Part shown: positions 36,484-45,378 of the stretch, piece after piece | Layout: every line of letters begins with the position of its first letter | Position numbering within the stretch: position 1 is the stretch's first letter | Assembly: GCA_013141115.1 (NCBI GenBank) | Contig: JABFRP010000001.1 | Span: forward strand, 248,001-312,000 | Direction: 5' to 3' | Origin: Ferruginibacter sp. | GTDB lineage: Bacteria > Bacteroidota > Bacteroidia > Chitinophagales > Chitinophagaceae | Length of the DNA: 64,000 nt | Made by a program: the position numbers and the translations under genes | The notes under the pieces: model-generated | Database searches by the model: none | The model's input: the letters and a program-made list of their open reading frames with translations, nothing else | What the model was told of the DNA's origin: nothing

Positions 36484-38598
36484 ATGGAAAATAAGTATGC
36501 CTTTTTTAAAACGCTTTCCCTTCGCATTGTTTTTATTGTAGTTGTTCTTCTTGTCTTTATTCCTGGTAAGAGTATTGGTCAAATACTTTGGTCAACACCT
36601 ACAGGGCAGGCATGGTTGTTACCAGGTAATTGGATAGGAGGAGTAGTTCCAATTGCAACAGATATTGCACAATTTGATTCTGAGCCCACAAGTGGTGTTA
36701 CGGGAGTAGGTATCAATATGAATGGAGTAACCAATAATGGTTTAAATAATCAGGCAGTTGGAGCCATTGAAATAACTGCAGCAAGAAATGTGGGAATGCT
36801 TATTGGTAACAGCTCAACATCACAAAACGGAACTTTAACATTGAATGGTGCAAATGTAAATGGAACAAATAATGTTATACTTCGTAATAATTCACCGGGC
36901 CTGTTTACCATTCAAAACGAACAGGCTTTGGGAGATACAACAATGGAAATAGCGCTTGCTAATAATACCGAAAATATTATTATTATTGATGGGGCAGGAG
37001 GTATTGCTATAAGTTCTGTTATAAGCGGAGCAGGTAAAAATATTACCCTCAGGGGAATAGGGAATGGCATACTTTCTTTTACTGCAGCAAATACTTATAC
37101 AGGATTAACAAATGTGGCATCGGGTATATTACAATTAAATAATTCAGGAGGCGGTACATTGCCTGCCACTAATAATATTACAATTGGGGCAACAGGCACT
37201 TTACGGGTAAGCGGCAATCAAACTATAAATGATCTTACAATGAACAGTGGTGGAGGAATGCTGATCATTGATCCGGGAGTTACGCTAACCATTACTGGTA
37301 GCTATAATGTTAGCGGTAGTACAATAAATAATCAAGGCACCATAAAATTAAATGGTGGTGCTGTTTTCTTTCCCGGTACTGCTGTAACTATTAATAACGG
37401 AACAGCAAATACAATGACCAATTTAGAAATTGCTACCAGCGCTGATGTTACCCAGACAGCAGCGTTTTCTATTAGTGGTAGTCTTACTTTAACCACAGGG
37501 ATACTAAATTCTCCCAATAATAATTTTATTACCTTAAAAGATAATGCAGTGGTAGCAGGCGCATCTAATGCAAGTTTTGTAGATGGCAAACTGGGTAAAA
37601 TTGGAGATGATGCATTTATTTTTCCTGTGGGTAAAGCAATTGTTGGTTATGTGCCTATGGGTATTTCTGCCCAGCCTAATGCAGGCAATCTATATATTGC
37701 TGAATACAGACGCCCAATTACTACTTCTTACCCAATTGATCCGGCATTAACCGGCTTTGTAGATCATGTGAGTACTGTTGATTACTGGATATTAGATTTT
37801 TCAGGTAGCCCTACACCTATTGACCTAACGTTATACTGGACGATGCAAAGCAGCAACAATGGCTCGCCAAACTATATATCAAAACTGTCCAGTTTAATTA
37901 TTGCACGAAGTAATGGGACATTTTGGAATAGTTATAGTGTTGCTGGTGTAACTACCGGGGATGCAATTGCTGGCTCAATTACCTGGCAAGGTGTAAATTT
38001 ATACGGCCCTTTTATATTAGGGAGTATTGATTTTGGTAATCCGCTTCCAATCACCATAAATTACTTTAATGGGTTTAAGCAAAGTAATAAGCATTTTTTA
38101 AACTGGCAACTAACTTGTACCGATAGCCCAAATACAATAATAAGTATTGAGCGCAGTATAGATGGACAAAGCTTTACTGGCATTGCAACAATTATTGCTG
38201 ATGCAGTGCGCTGCCAACAACCATTTGTTTATGCCGACAACGATCCTTTAACTGGTATGAATTACTATCGCTTAAAAATAACAGCTGTTAATGGCAGCAT
38301 AATGTATAGTAACACAATTGCCATGTTAAATAAAGAGAGTGGGTTTGATCTTGTTGGTCTTTTACCCAATGTAGTAAACAGCAGTGCTATATTAAATGTA
38401 ACCACTGCACAAAAAACAAAAATAGATATTGTGATAACAGATATTGCAGGCAGGCAGGTACAAAAATTAGTGTGTAATTTAATTGCCGGCAGTAACCAGT
38501 TTACTTTAAATCTTGCAGGCCTTAGTGCAGGCAGCTACCAAATAACAGGTTATACCAGCCAGGGAAAATCAAGAACAATACGTTTTGTAAAACAATAA
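36484..38598 (+). CDS. T9SS-secreted surface protein with autotransporter-like strand repeats
   Basis: 704 aa, intact. Long N-terminal signal (FFKTLSLRIVFIVVVLLVFIPGKSIGQ region). The passenger has Asn/Thr/Gly-rich beta-helix strands including TYTGLTNVASGILQLNNSGGG, the pattern of autotransporter-associated repeats. Then a FVDGK/FPVGK module, an LNWQLTC...SIERS Ig-like domain and a T9SS type A C-terminal sorting domain (LPNVVNSSAILNVT to the RTIRFVKQ end). It should be exported by type IX secretion and cell-surface attached. It is the intact paralogue of 33999-36262. Adhesion is a reasonable guess, unproven. Confidence 0.82.
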   Translation: MENKYAFFKTLSLRIVFIVVVLLVFIPGKSIGQILWSTPTGQAWLLPGNWIGGVVPIATDIAQFDSEPTSGVTGVGINMNGVTNNGLNNQAVGAIEITAARNVGMLIGNSSTSQNGTLTLNGANVNGTNNVILRNNSPGLFTIQNEQALGDTTMEIALANNTENIIIIDGAGGIAISSVISGAGKNITLRGIGNGILSFTAANTYTGLTNVASGILQLNNSGGGTLPATNNITIGATGTLRVSGNQTINDLTMNSGGGMLIIDPGVTLTITGSYNVSGSTINNQGTIKLNGGAVFFPGTAVTINNGTANTMTNLEIATSADVTQTAAFSISGSLTLTTGILNSPNNNFITLKDNAVVAGASNASFVDGKLGKIGDDAFIFPVGKAIVGYVPMGISAQPNAGNLYIAEYRRPITTSYPIDPALTGFVDHVSTVDYWILDFSGSPTPIDLTLYWTMQSSNNGSPNYISKLSSLIIARSNGTFWNSYSVAGVTTGDAIAGSITWQGVNLYGPFILGSIDFGNPLPITINYFNGFKQSNKHFLNWQLTCTDSPNTIISIERSIDGQSFTGIATIIADAVRCQQPFVYADNDPLTGMNYYRLKITAVNGSIMYSNTIAMLNKESGFDLVGLLPNVVNSSAILNVTTAQKTKIDIVITDIAGRQVQKLVCNLIAGSNQFTLNLAGLSAGSYQITGYTSQGKSRTIRFVKQ

Positions 38599-38606
38599 AC
38601 AGCTGT

Positions 38607-39548
38607 TTATTTTACACCGGTGATAATGTAATAGCCAAAATGTTTTCGGTATAAACCTAATATCATCCCTAATAAAGGAGCATACACATTATTCCATCTT
38701 TCTTTTTTAAGGTGGAGTGATTTATGTTTCCAGAGTTCTGTAATAAAAAATTTAATGCAGGTATAAGGAACATACGCAACAGAGGGTGCTATTCTAACGC
38801 TGATCTCTTCCACCTTTATTTCACTTAATCCGTGTTTTTTAAGTGCAGCAGTAAAAGCATTAATATTACCAAAGCAGGGTAATGCCCAGCAGCGAATAAT
38901 TTTTTGATAAATTTTATTGAATAGCCAGGGTAGTTTTTTGTCTTGTTTTAAAAAGCCATCGGCAATACAAAATTGGCCGCCCGTTTTTAATATTCTTGCC
39001 ATCTCTTTAATAAATAATTCTTTATTGCTTTTGGATGCATGGCAGGCACTTTCAAGCGCATACACCCTGTTAAAACTTTCGTTAGCAAAACTGCTGTTTT
39101 CAAAATTATCTTTTACTAAAGTTACTTTTTGTGCAAGGCCCTCTTTGTTGATGAGCTCTCTTCCCTTGCTCAGTTGAAAATCTACAATGGTAACCCCGGT
39201 AATGGTAGTGTTGGAATATTGCTTGGCGGCATATCTTGCTACCGTGCCAACACCGCAACCTAAATCAGCAATTTTAATGGGTATGTCTGTAGGAATTTGT
39301 AAACGTTTCAGCACTTCATCATTCATCCGGTACAACATTTTTTCTAAAGAAAAAATATCGGTAAAATTTTTACAGTAGCCAAAGTGCATATTAAAATCTT
39401 TGCTCCAGGCCTCATAATCGGGGCCGGCAATATTGTAATAGTCTTTTATGGTATTGTAAAATGATGGAGCGGTTGGGCCATGTTGCAGCTTTGCAGTAGC
39501 TGGCCGGCTTAAAGTGGGCGTGTTCATGTCTAAATGTTTTTGAGGCAT
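38607..39548 (-). CDS. class I SAM-dependent methyltransferase
   Basis: 313 aa. Motif I LGCGVGT (about 95) within IKIADLGCGVGTVARYAAKQY, motif II-like KVTLVKDNFENSSF, motif III VYALESACHASKSNKELF and post-III RILKTGGQFCIADGFL. The profile resembles sterol/tocopherol-type methyltransferases acting on lipids. The start is ATG 39548; ATG 39527 (MNTPTLSRP) is an alternative. A 17-bp inverted repeat starts 11 bases upstream of the start. Confidence 0.82.
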   Translation of the reverse strand: MPQKHLDMNTPTLSRPATAKLQHGPTAPSFYNTIKDYYNIAGPDYEAWSKDFNMHFGYCKNFTDIFSLEKMLYRMNDEVLKRLQIPTDIPIKIADLGCGVGTVARYAAKQYSNTTITGVTIVDFQLSKGRELINKEGLAQKVTLVKDNFENSSFANESFNRVYALESACHASKSNKELFIKEMARILKTGGQFCIADGFLKQDKKLPWLFNKIYQKIIRCWALPCFGNINAFTAALKKHGLSEIKVEEISVRIAPSVAYVPYTCIKFFITELWKHKSLHLKKERWNNVYAPLLGMILGLYRKHFGYYIITGVK

Positions 39549-39558
39549 AAAATTAATT

Positions 39559-39602
39559 AAAGTATCTGTATTTTCAAAATTAATTGAAAATACAGATACT
39601 TT
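39559..39602. promoter_or_regulatory. 17-bp inverted repeat between divergent methyltransferase and kinase genes
   Basis: Perfect arms 39559-39575 and 39586-39602 (AAAGTATCTGTATTTTC and complement) with a ten-base AT loop. It starts 11 bases from the methyltransferase ATG and is 77 bases from the kinase ATG. Could be an operator, a leader hairpin or a shared terminator-like element. Confidence 0.6.
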
Positions 39603-39678
39603 GGTGGCTGTAAATATACCTTTAAGAGGGTATGTAAATAGCTGGTTTAAATTTTATCATTGTAAAAACAATACTGGT

Positions 39679-41628
39679 ATGCCTGTATCAATAAAAAAAA
39701 TCTGTAGTTTTTTGCTTTTTATCTTCTTTACTCTACAGGCTTTTGCCCAGGGTAATGATCCCCTCAAAGAAATTAAACTCATTGTTACTGGTAAAGAAGC
39801 AGATACCGTAAAGATAATGGCGCTGATAGATGGGGCTTTTCCTCTGGCCTTGTCTGGCGACTCTTCTGCATTGGTTTACACGGCTGCTATATATAAACTG
39901 TTAGGTAATAATTACAGTACTCATTATATTAAGTTACGGTCTATGACTAATAATACCTGCGGAATCTGTTTTATGTACAGCGGAAAATATGACAGTGCAA
40001 ATTACTACTATAACCAAAGCCTTGAATTGGGGTGGCAATATGATGACAAGCTTATAATGGCAAAAGGGTATAATAATTTAGGCAACGTAGCTCAATATAC
40101 TGCCGATTTTGCAAAAGCGGTGGACTATAATTATAAAGCACTTGAGTTGTTTGAAGCCTTAAAAGATTCTTCAGGCATTGCGGGTGCTTATGGTAACCTG
40201 GCTAATAATTATACCCGGTTAAGGCAGTATCCTAAAGCAATTGGATTTTGTGAACAAGCAATTGCTTTTGCGTTAAGAAGAAATGATAAACGCTTACTGG
40301 CAAACTCTTATAACACGCTGGCTACTATATACGGGGAGCAGGATAAAGATTCATTAGAACTCATCAATGAAATAAAGGCATATACTTTATACAGAGAAAT
40401 AAAAAATATTAAAGGCTTGTCATCAACTACTACAAACCTTACCGAAATTTATATTAACCGAAATGCTTTTGACTCGGCTCAAAAATATGCGCTGCTGGGT
40501 ATTGGCTATTCCAAACAGATTGATGATGCTCAAAACCTCGGTACACTTTATAATGCGTTGGGTATATCATATAATAAACAAAACAAAATTGCAGAAGCCA
40601 TTAAAGCATTTGATTCTGTGCAATTTTATGCACGGCTAACAGGCGATAAACTCATCTTATCAAAAGCCTGTAATTCAAAAGCGGAGATCTTTTACAAGCT
40701 TGGAGACTTTAAAGCTGCTTATGAAAACATGAGTCAGTACACTTTATTAAACGATAGTGTTTTTAATAATAATATGCAATCCGGTATTGCAGAGATGCAA
40801 ACCAAATATGAAACTGCCAAAAAGGAGCAAAAAATTCAGCAGCAACAGTTTGAGTTAACCAAAAAGAATTATTGGATAGGTGCTGTAATTGGCTTGCTGC
40901 TACTGGGCGGCTTGCTGGGCTTTTCGTTTTATCGCAGTAACAAATTAAGAGCGACTAAAAAATTACAAGCTGCCATTATTCAACAACAAGATATAGCAAC
41001 AAAAGCTGTAATACAGGCAGAAGAAAATGAACGCAAAAGAATTGCCGGTGACTTGCACGATGGCATTGGGCAAACCATGAGTGCGGCAAAAATGAATTTA
41101 TCCAGCATAGAAAGCAGGCTGGATTTTAAAAATGAGGAAGATAAAACAGCCTTTGAAAAAATTGTAAACCTGGTAGATGAAAGTTGTAAAGAAGTAAGAA
41201 GTGTAAGCCATAATATGATGCCTAATGCTTTATTAAAAAGCGGCTTAAGTAGTGCTGTAAAAGAATTTATTGATAAGATTGACAGTCGTGTACTTAAAGT
41301 TAATTTATACAGCGAAGGTTTGAATGAAAGATTAGACAGTAATGTGGAAACAGTTTTGTACAGGGTAATACAGGAATGTGTGAACAATGTAATTAAACAT
41401 AGTAATGCTAATGAACTGGATATTTCATTAATTAAAGATGCAGATGGTATTGCAGCAACCATTGAAGATAATGGTAAAGGATTTGCAGTGGACGAGAAAT
41501 TGAAAACAGCAGGTATCGGGTTAAAAAATATCAGTACAAGGATACAGTATCTTAAAGGAACAGTAGATTTTGATTCTTCGCCGGGCAAGGGAACATTGGT
41601 AGCAATTCATGTACCATTAGCTTCCTGA
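39679..41628 (+). CDS. TPR sensor histidine kinase (HisKA_3 type)
   Basis: 649 aa from the ATG at 39679; the frame is open to 39601 but the signal peptide (SIKKICSFLLFIFFTLQAFAQ) fixes this start. A periplasmic TPR array (about 55-370), one transmembrane helix (WIGAVIGLLLLGGLLGFSF), a coiled coil, then DHp of the NarL-partner class with His460 in RIAGDLHDGIGQTMS and a HATPase domain (NNVIKH, DNGKGF, GIGLKNI). No response regulator gene is adjacent, so it is an orphan within this window; its partner is probably a LuxR/NarL-type regulator elsewhere. Confidence 0.9.
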   Translation: MPVSIKKICSFLLFIFFTLQAFAQGNDPLKEIKLIVTGKEADTVKIMALIDGAFPLALSGDSSALVYTAAIYKLLGNNYSTHYIKLRSMTNNTCGICFMYSGKYDSANYYYNQSLELGWQYDDKLIMAKGYNNLGNVAQYTADFAKAVDYNYKALELFEALKDSSGIAGAYGNLANNYTRLRQYPKAIGFCEQAIAFALRRNDKRLLANSYNTLATIYGEQDKDSLELINEIKAYTLYREIKNIKGLSSTTTNLTEIYINRNAFDSAQKYALLGIGYSKQIDDAQNLGTLYNALGISYNKQNKIAEAIKAFDSVQFYARLTGDKLILSKACNSKAEIFYKLGDFKAAYENMSQYTLLNDSVFNNNMQSGIAEMQTKYETAKKEQKIQQQQFELTKKNYWIGAVIGLLLLGGLLGFSFYRSNKLRATKKLQAAIIQQQDIATKAVIQAEENERKRIAGDLHDGIGQTMSAAKMNLSSIESRLDFKNEEDKTAFEKIVNLVDESCKEVRSVSHNMMPNALLKSGLSSAVKEFIDKIDSRVLKVNLYSEGLNERLDSNVETVLYRVIQECVNNVIKHSNANELDISLIKDADGIAATIEDNGKGFAVDEKLKTAGIGLKNISTRIQYLKGTVDFDSSPGKGTLVAIHVPLAS

Positions 41629-41638
41629 GTTTTTTAAA

Positions 41639-42079
41639 TTAATCGTAATAAGAATTAATTGGTTGCTGTAATTTTAAAATAACTGATACCGAAGCTACAG
41701 GTTTATTAACAGGCAGGCTGTTGCCCATACGTTTTTTTAAAATAACGTAGCAAATAACAATAAGTATAAGTAATAGTACAATGGTAAAATAAACCCAGGG
41801 CTGTTCTTTAAGTTTGCGTTTTTTCTTCCGGTTTTTCTTTTTGGTTATTTGTTTTTGCAGATCCCTGTTTAACTGCTCCACAGAAAGCGGTAATTTTTTT
41901 ACACTGCTGAATTGTTCCAGTCCTTCCACTGCATCATTAATAAATTCATCTTCAGCCATCATTTTTTCCAGCTCATGGCTATCCTGTTTTGATAACTGCT
42001 GGCTGAGATAGTCCATCAGCTTTTGGTTATCAATATCTTTATTACTGTTGTTTAATATGTCTTTTAAATTATCACTCAT
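41639..42079 (-). CDS. probable anti-sigma factor, single transmembrane helix
   Basis: 146 aa. N-terminal helical cytoplasmic part (about 1-90) with DYLSQQLSKQDSHELEKMMAED like a zinc-less anti-sigma domain, a Lys/Arg-rich stretch, one membrane helix (WVYFTIVLLLILIVICYVIL), then a short outer tail. It is 12 bases downstream of the ECF sigma gene on the same strand; that position, more than sequence, suggests it inhibits that sigma factor. Confidence 0.65.
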   Translation of the reverse strand: MSDNLKDILNNSNKDIDNQKLMDYLSQQLSKQDSHELEKMMAEDEFINDAVEGLEQFSSVKKLPLSVEQLNRDLQKQITKKKNRKKKRKLKEQPWVYFTIVLLLILIVICYVILKKRMGNSLPVNKPVASVSVILKLQQPINSYYD

Positions 42080-42091
42080 TTAATACACTCA

Positions 42092-42658
42092 TTAATTATT
42101 TGCTTTTCTTTCCATTAACAATTTTAAATTTCTTTTGCCGTTTTGAATATGGCTTTTTACCTGCAACAAGGAAAAATCCGTTTGTGCAGTAATCTCCTGA
42201 TAGCTTTTCTTTTCAAGATAAAACAAAGTTACACATAGTTGCTGCTCTTTATTCAGTTGTAATAAAGCTTCTGCCATATTGGTAAGTGCCTTGTCCTTTT
42301 CAATATAATTATTTTTATCTGTTGTTTCATCCGGTGTGGCCATTAACTGGTCGTTTATTTCAGTGGTATATTTGCCCTTATCTCTCAGTTTCATCAGGCA
42401 ATGGTTTTTTGCCACCATGTATATCCAGCTTTTAAAATAATCTACTTTGTATTTATGCAGCTCATTTATCGCTTTTAAAAAAACCTGTTGCACCGCATCT
42501 TTGGCTTCTTCTTCATTTTTTAAATACTTCATACATACACCCAGCAGCAGCATGGTGTAGCGTTGCAGCAAAATGCCCAGCCATTCATTATCATGTTCTG
42601 CATTAAACCGTTGCAGCAGTTCGTTATCATCTATATGGTTGTACTTTCCGTGGCTCAA
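42092..42658 (-). CDS. ECF RNA polymerase sigma factor
   Basis: 188 aa. Sigma region 2 (EEEAKDAVQQVFLKAINELHKYKVDYFKSWIYMVAKN) and region 4 (LNKEQQLCVTLFYLEKKSYQEITAQTDFSLLQVKSHIQNGKRNLKLLM region) are clear. There is no in-frame ATG before the conserved start of region 2, so a TTG at 42658 (MSHGKYNHIDDNELLQRF) is the likely start. A TTTACAGTA inverted repeat lies just upstream. Paired with the putative anti-sigma protein. Target genes unknown. Confidence 0.88.
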   Translation of the reverse strand: MSHGKYNHIDDNELLQRFNAEHDNEWLGILLQRYTMLLLGVCMKYLKNEEEAKDAVQQVFLKAINELHKYKVDYFKSWIYMVAKNHCLMKLRDKGKYTTEINDQLMATPDETTDKNNYIEKDKALTNMAEALLQLNKEQQLCVTLFYLEKKSYQEITAQTDFSLLQVKSHIQNGKRNLKLLMERKANN

Positions 42659-42662
42659 AACT

Positions 42663-42705
42663 TTTACAGTAAGTTTATAGTATTAAGATGTAAACATACT
42701 GTAAA
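42663..42705. promoter_or_regulatory. TTTACAGTA inverted repeat between sigma factor and NlpC/P60 genes
   Basis: TTTACAGTA at 42663-42671 and TACTGTAAA at 42697-42705, arms of nine bases separated by 25. It lies between divergent genes, so it may be a shared operator. No known binding protein is suggested by the sequence. Confidence 0.4.
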
Positions 42706-42738
42706 TTCCATAATTTAGATTTAAGTAAAATTAGTTTT

Positions 42739-43485
42739 ATGATTTATGCCGTTTGTTGTGTACCTGTATCGCCGGTAAGGATTGAACCCGACCACAAAAG
42801 TGAAATGATAAGCCAGTTATTATTTGGCGAGTATTGTACCATAGTTGGTAATGATAAAAAAGGCTGGATAAAAATTATTGCAGCTGTAGATGGTTATGAA
42901 GGCTGGTGCCAGGTAACGCATACAGAAGAAATTGCAGCAGCTCAATACAATAATAACACAATAGCACTTGCAGCAGATTGGGCGAATGAAATAAATTATA
43001 AAGGGCAGGTAATGCATATACCATTGGGTAGTGTAATTAATACCAAAAATGTATCCGTTAAATTTTCAGGAGTATTTTGGGATGCGGCAAATGCAACAAG
43101 AAATGAAGCTACTATTAAACAAATTGCGTTTAAATTTTTAAACACTGCTTATTTGTGGGGCGGCCGTTCTGTTTTTGGTATAGACTGCAGCGGATTTTCG
43201 CAGGCTGTATTTAAGTTTTTAAATATTGCATTGTTAAGAGATGCCCGGCAACAGGCAACACAGGGCGAACTGGTAAGCTTTTTACAGCAAACCCGTTGCG
43301 GCGATCTTGCTTTTTTTGATGATGCAGAAGGCAATATTATTCATGTGGGAATATTGCTGAACGATAGTGAAATTATACATGCATCAGGCAAAGTTCGTAT
43401 TGATAAAATAGATAACCAGGGAATTGTAAACGCCGATACCGGCGAACGAACACAAAAATTACGGATAATAAAAAGGTGTTTTTAA
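42739..43485 (+). CDS. C40-family (NlpC/P60) peptidase with SH3-like domain
   Basis: 248 aa without an obvious signal peptide. N-terminal bacterial SH3-like domain (about 1-75), then an NlpC/P60 domain with catalytic Cys150 in GIDCSGF, GDLAFF, His202 in IIHVGI and a third polar site near HASG. Such enzymes cut gamma-D-Glu-DAP bonds in muropeptides. Lack of export signal suggests a cytoplasmic muropeptide-recycling role, as in YkfC. Divergent from the ECF sigma gene. Confidence 0.85.
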   Translation: MIYAVCCVPVSPVRIEPDHKSEMISQLLFGEYCTIVGNDKKGWIKIIAAVDGYEGWCQVTHTEEIAAAQYNNNTIALAADWANEINYKGQVMHIPLGSVINTKNVSVKFSGVFWDAANATRNEATIKQIAFKFLNTAYLWGGRSVFGIDCSGFSQAVFKFLNIALLRDARQQATQGELVSFLQQTRCGDLAFFDDAEGNIIHVGILLNDSEIIHASGKVRIDKIDNQGIVNADTGERTQKLRIIKRCF

Positions 43486-43950
43486 TTAACTATCATTACC
43501 AGCAACAGCTTTTTGTATAAGGCTTTGTTTGTTGTTGGAATCAGCTTCCTCTTTTTTGGGTTTGTCTAAAAATAACATTTTAGCTGCTATCAATATCATT
43601 AGTACTGCAAAAATTTTCTTTACAGTTTCCTGCGATAAACTAAGGGCTATTTTACTTCCTAAATAACCCCCTATTAAAAAACCTGCAGCCAATATACCCA
43701 CCACTTTTATATCGATATGCCCCTGTTTGTAATATTGTAATACGCCTAAAATGCCCACTGGCAATAATATTAACCCCAGCGATGTACCCTGTGCCGTTTT
43801 TTGGCTAAAGCCAATAAAATAAACCAGGGCAGGAACAATGATAATGCCCCCGCCAATACCCACCAGGCCGCTTAAAGTACCTGCGGCAATTCCTATCAAT
43901 ATAATGATGAGAATAGTTTGTATGTCCATGCTGTTTTTTTTAATGGTCAT
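43486..43950 (-). CDS. half-size TauE/SafE-type membrane protein
   Basis: 154 aa with four hydrophobic segments. The GLVGIGGGIIIVPAL motif is the N-terminal signature of TauE/SafE (DUF81) anion exporters, which usually have two such halves. Here only one half is present, so the protein may dimerise. Its ATG overlaps the stop of ppa (ATGA at 43947-43950), indicating translational coupling. Convergent with the NlpC/P60 gene, ending directly next to it. Confidence 0.8.
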   Translation of the reverse strand: MTIKKNSMDIQTILIIILIGIAAGTLSGLVGIGGGIIIVPALVYFIGFSQKTAQGTSLGLILLPVGILGVLQYYKQGHIDIKVVGILAAGFLIGGYLGSKIALSLSQETVKKIFAVLMILIAAKMLFLDKPKKEEADSNNKQSLIQKAVAGNDS

Positions 43951-44486
43951 TTGGGATATTTCTCTTTGTAATACTCAACAGCTTCATTGATGATCTTGTA
44001 GGCTGCATCTTTATGTTGAAACTCATCTATCTCCACTATTTTATTTTCCAGCACTTTATAGTTTTCAAAATAATTTTTTAAAACAGCAATAAAATGTTTG
44101 GGCAACTCATCTACATCCCTGATGTGGTTCATTGCAGGATCGTTGGTAGCTACTGCGATGATCTTATCATCTTTTTCGCCATTATCAATCATTTGCATGT
44201 TGCCAATAACAGTAGCTTCTACCAAACAAAGCGGTTGTATACTTTCGCTGCACATTACCAAAATATCCAGCGGATCACCATCGTGCCCTAAAGTTTGCGG
44301 AATAAAACCGTAGTTAATAGGGTAGTGGAAAGAAGAATAAATGATACGGTCAAGTATCAATAAACCGGTCTTTTTATCGATTTCGTATTTGACCTTGCTA
44401 CCTTGCGAAATTTCAATTAAACCATTAACAACATACGGAGCTTTATCTCCGTAATGGGCGCCATGCCAGGGGTGAAGTACGTACAT
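43947..44486 (-). CDS. ppa: inorganic pyrophosphatase (family I)
   Basis: 179 aa, soluble family I enzyme. Metal-binding signature DGDPLDILV is clear, preceded by YPINYGFIPQT and followed by MNHIRDVDELP. It hydrolyses pyrophosphate in the cytoplasm. Coupled to the TauE-like gene by a 4-base overlap. Confidence 0.95.
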   Translation of the reverse strand: MYVLHPWHGAHYGDKAPYVVNGLIEISQGSKVKYEIDKKTGLLILDRIIYSSFHYPINYGFIPQTLGHDGDPLDILVMCSESIQPLCLVEATVIGNMQMIDNGEKDDKIIAVATNDPAMNHIRDVDELPKHFIAVLKNYFENYKVLENKIVEIDEFQHKDAAYKIINEAVEYYKEKYPK

Positions 44487-44513
44487 AATTATTTAAGATT
44501 TTAGATTACTGAA

Positions 44514-44879
44514 TTAAGATTTTATTACATTAAAGCCAAACCATGCTGCTGCAATACCTAACACAATACTTAGTGCAATATAAAGTAATGCGGTAAAATA
44601 TTTTCCACTTTGTAATAGTGTCATATTTTCTGCCGACAGAGCAGAAAATGTGGTAAAGCCGCCGCAAATTCCGGTAGCTAAAAACAATTTCCAGTTGTTA
44701 AGAAAAGAATCGTCTTTTAAACTTAATGCCAGCACCAGCCCAATAACAAAACTGCCAGCAATGTTTACAGTGAGCGTGGCAAACGGAAAATTTTTAACAG
44801 TGATCAGCAGGTAAAATGCATAACGAAGCATAGAGCCAATGGCGCCACCTAAACCCACTAAAAGAAAATTTTTAAACAT
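44514..44879 (-). CDS. crcB: fluoride channel CrcB/Fluc
   Basis: 121 aa, four membrane helices. Motifs GGAIGSMLRY, NIAGSFVIGL and GICGGFTTFS match the Fluc family of dual-topology fluoride exporters. No fluoride riboswitch was found upstream. It lies in a run of minus-strand genes with a short gap to the following lipoprotein gene. Confidence 0.93.
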   Translation of the reverse strand: MFKNFLLVGLGGAIGSMLRYAFYLLITVKNFPFATLTVNIAGSFVIGLVLALSLKDDSFLNNWKLFLATGICGGFTTFSALSAENMTLLQSGKYFTALLYIALSIVLGIAAAWFGFNVIKS

Positions 44880-44885
44880 AACCGA

Positions 44886-45290
44886 TCACTGATTTTCTGC
44901 AAAAGTATATTTTAAATCGATGAGCCATTGCCCGTTACTGCGTACCAGCCTTAGTTTTGTTTTTATATCTTTTTTATAACTGTTGCTGTAATTGATAATG
45001 GTAGTATCATTTAATGGTTCCAGCGAATTAATAATAATATCTGATGATTTGTATTTTGAAAGTTCGGCAGCATCTTTAGATTCGTATTGTCGCTGATTAC
45101 TTTCAAAATATTGTTGGTTGGTTTCATCATTCAGCAAATATTTTTTTGCAGTTTTAAAATCATTATCCAGTACAGCCCTTATAAAAGCAGTAGCTACATC
45201 GGTATCGGTAACAGGTTCTTTTTTAGCGGCATTATTGCATGCAAAAAGCGCCAGGGTAACTGCCAGAAAACAGGTAAACTTTTTAATCAT
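44886..45290 (-). CDS. DUF4878-like lipoprotein
   Basis: 134 aa from the ATG at 45290; the frame is open further upstream, but the lipobox LALFAC (Cys17) places the start here. The mature part (DVATAFIRAVLDNDFKTAKKYL...VRSNGQWLIDLKYTF) has the NTF2-like DUF4878 pattern and ends in a beta-strand. Function unknown. Its 3' end is seven bases from crcB, so the two may be co-transcribed. The next gene upstream is of the same lipoprotein class. Confidence 0.75.
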   Translation of the reverse strand: MIKKFTCFLAVTLALFACNNAAKKEPVTDTDVATAFIRAVLDNDFKTAKKYLLNDETNQQYFESNQRQYESKDAAELSKYKSSDIIINSLEPLNDTTIINYSNSYKKDIKTKLRLVRSNGQWLIDLKYTFAENQ

Positions 45291-45326
45291 ACTTAAAGTT
45301 AAACATCTTTCAGTTATGCCAAAAAT

Positions 45327-45366
45327 AAAAGCGTCCATCACTAACTTGTTGGTGACGGACGCTTTT
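45327..45366 (-). terminator. rho-independent terminator
   Basis: 15-base arms (45327-45341 and 45352-45366, one mismatch) with a T-rich tail on the minus strand, directly after the lipoprotein gene ending at 45379. Confidence 0.82.
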
Positions 45367-45378
45367 ATAAATTATATT

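Noticed and set aside
40980..41588. Minus-strand ORF of 202 codons opposite the sensor kinase
   Set aside because: Covers the conserved kinase domain in antisense; low-complexity Ser/Leu composition typical of shadows.
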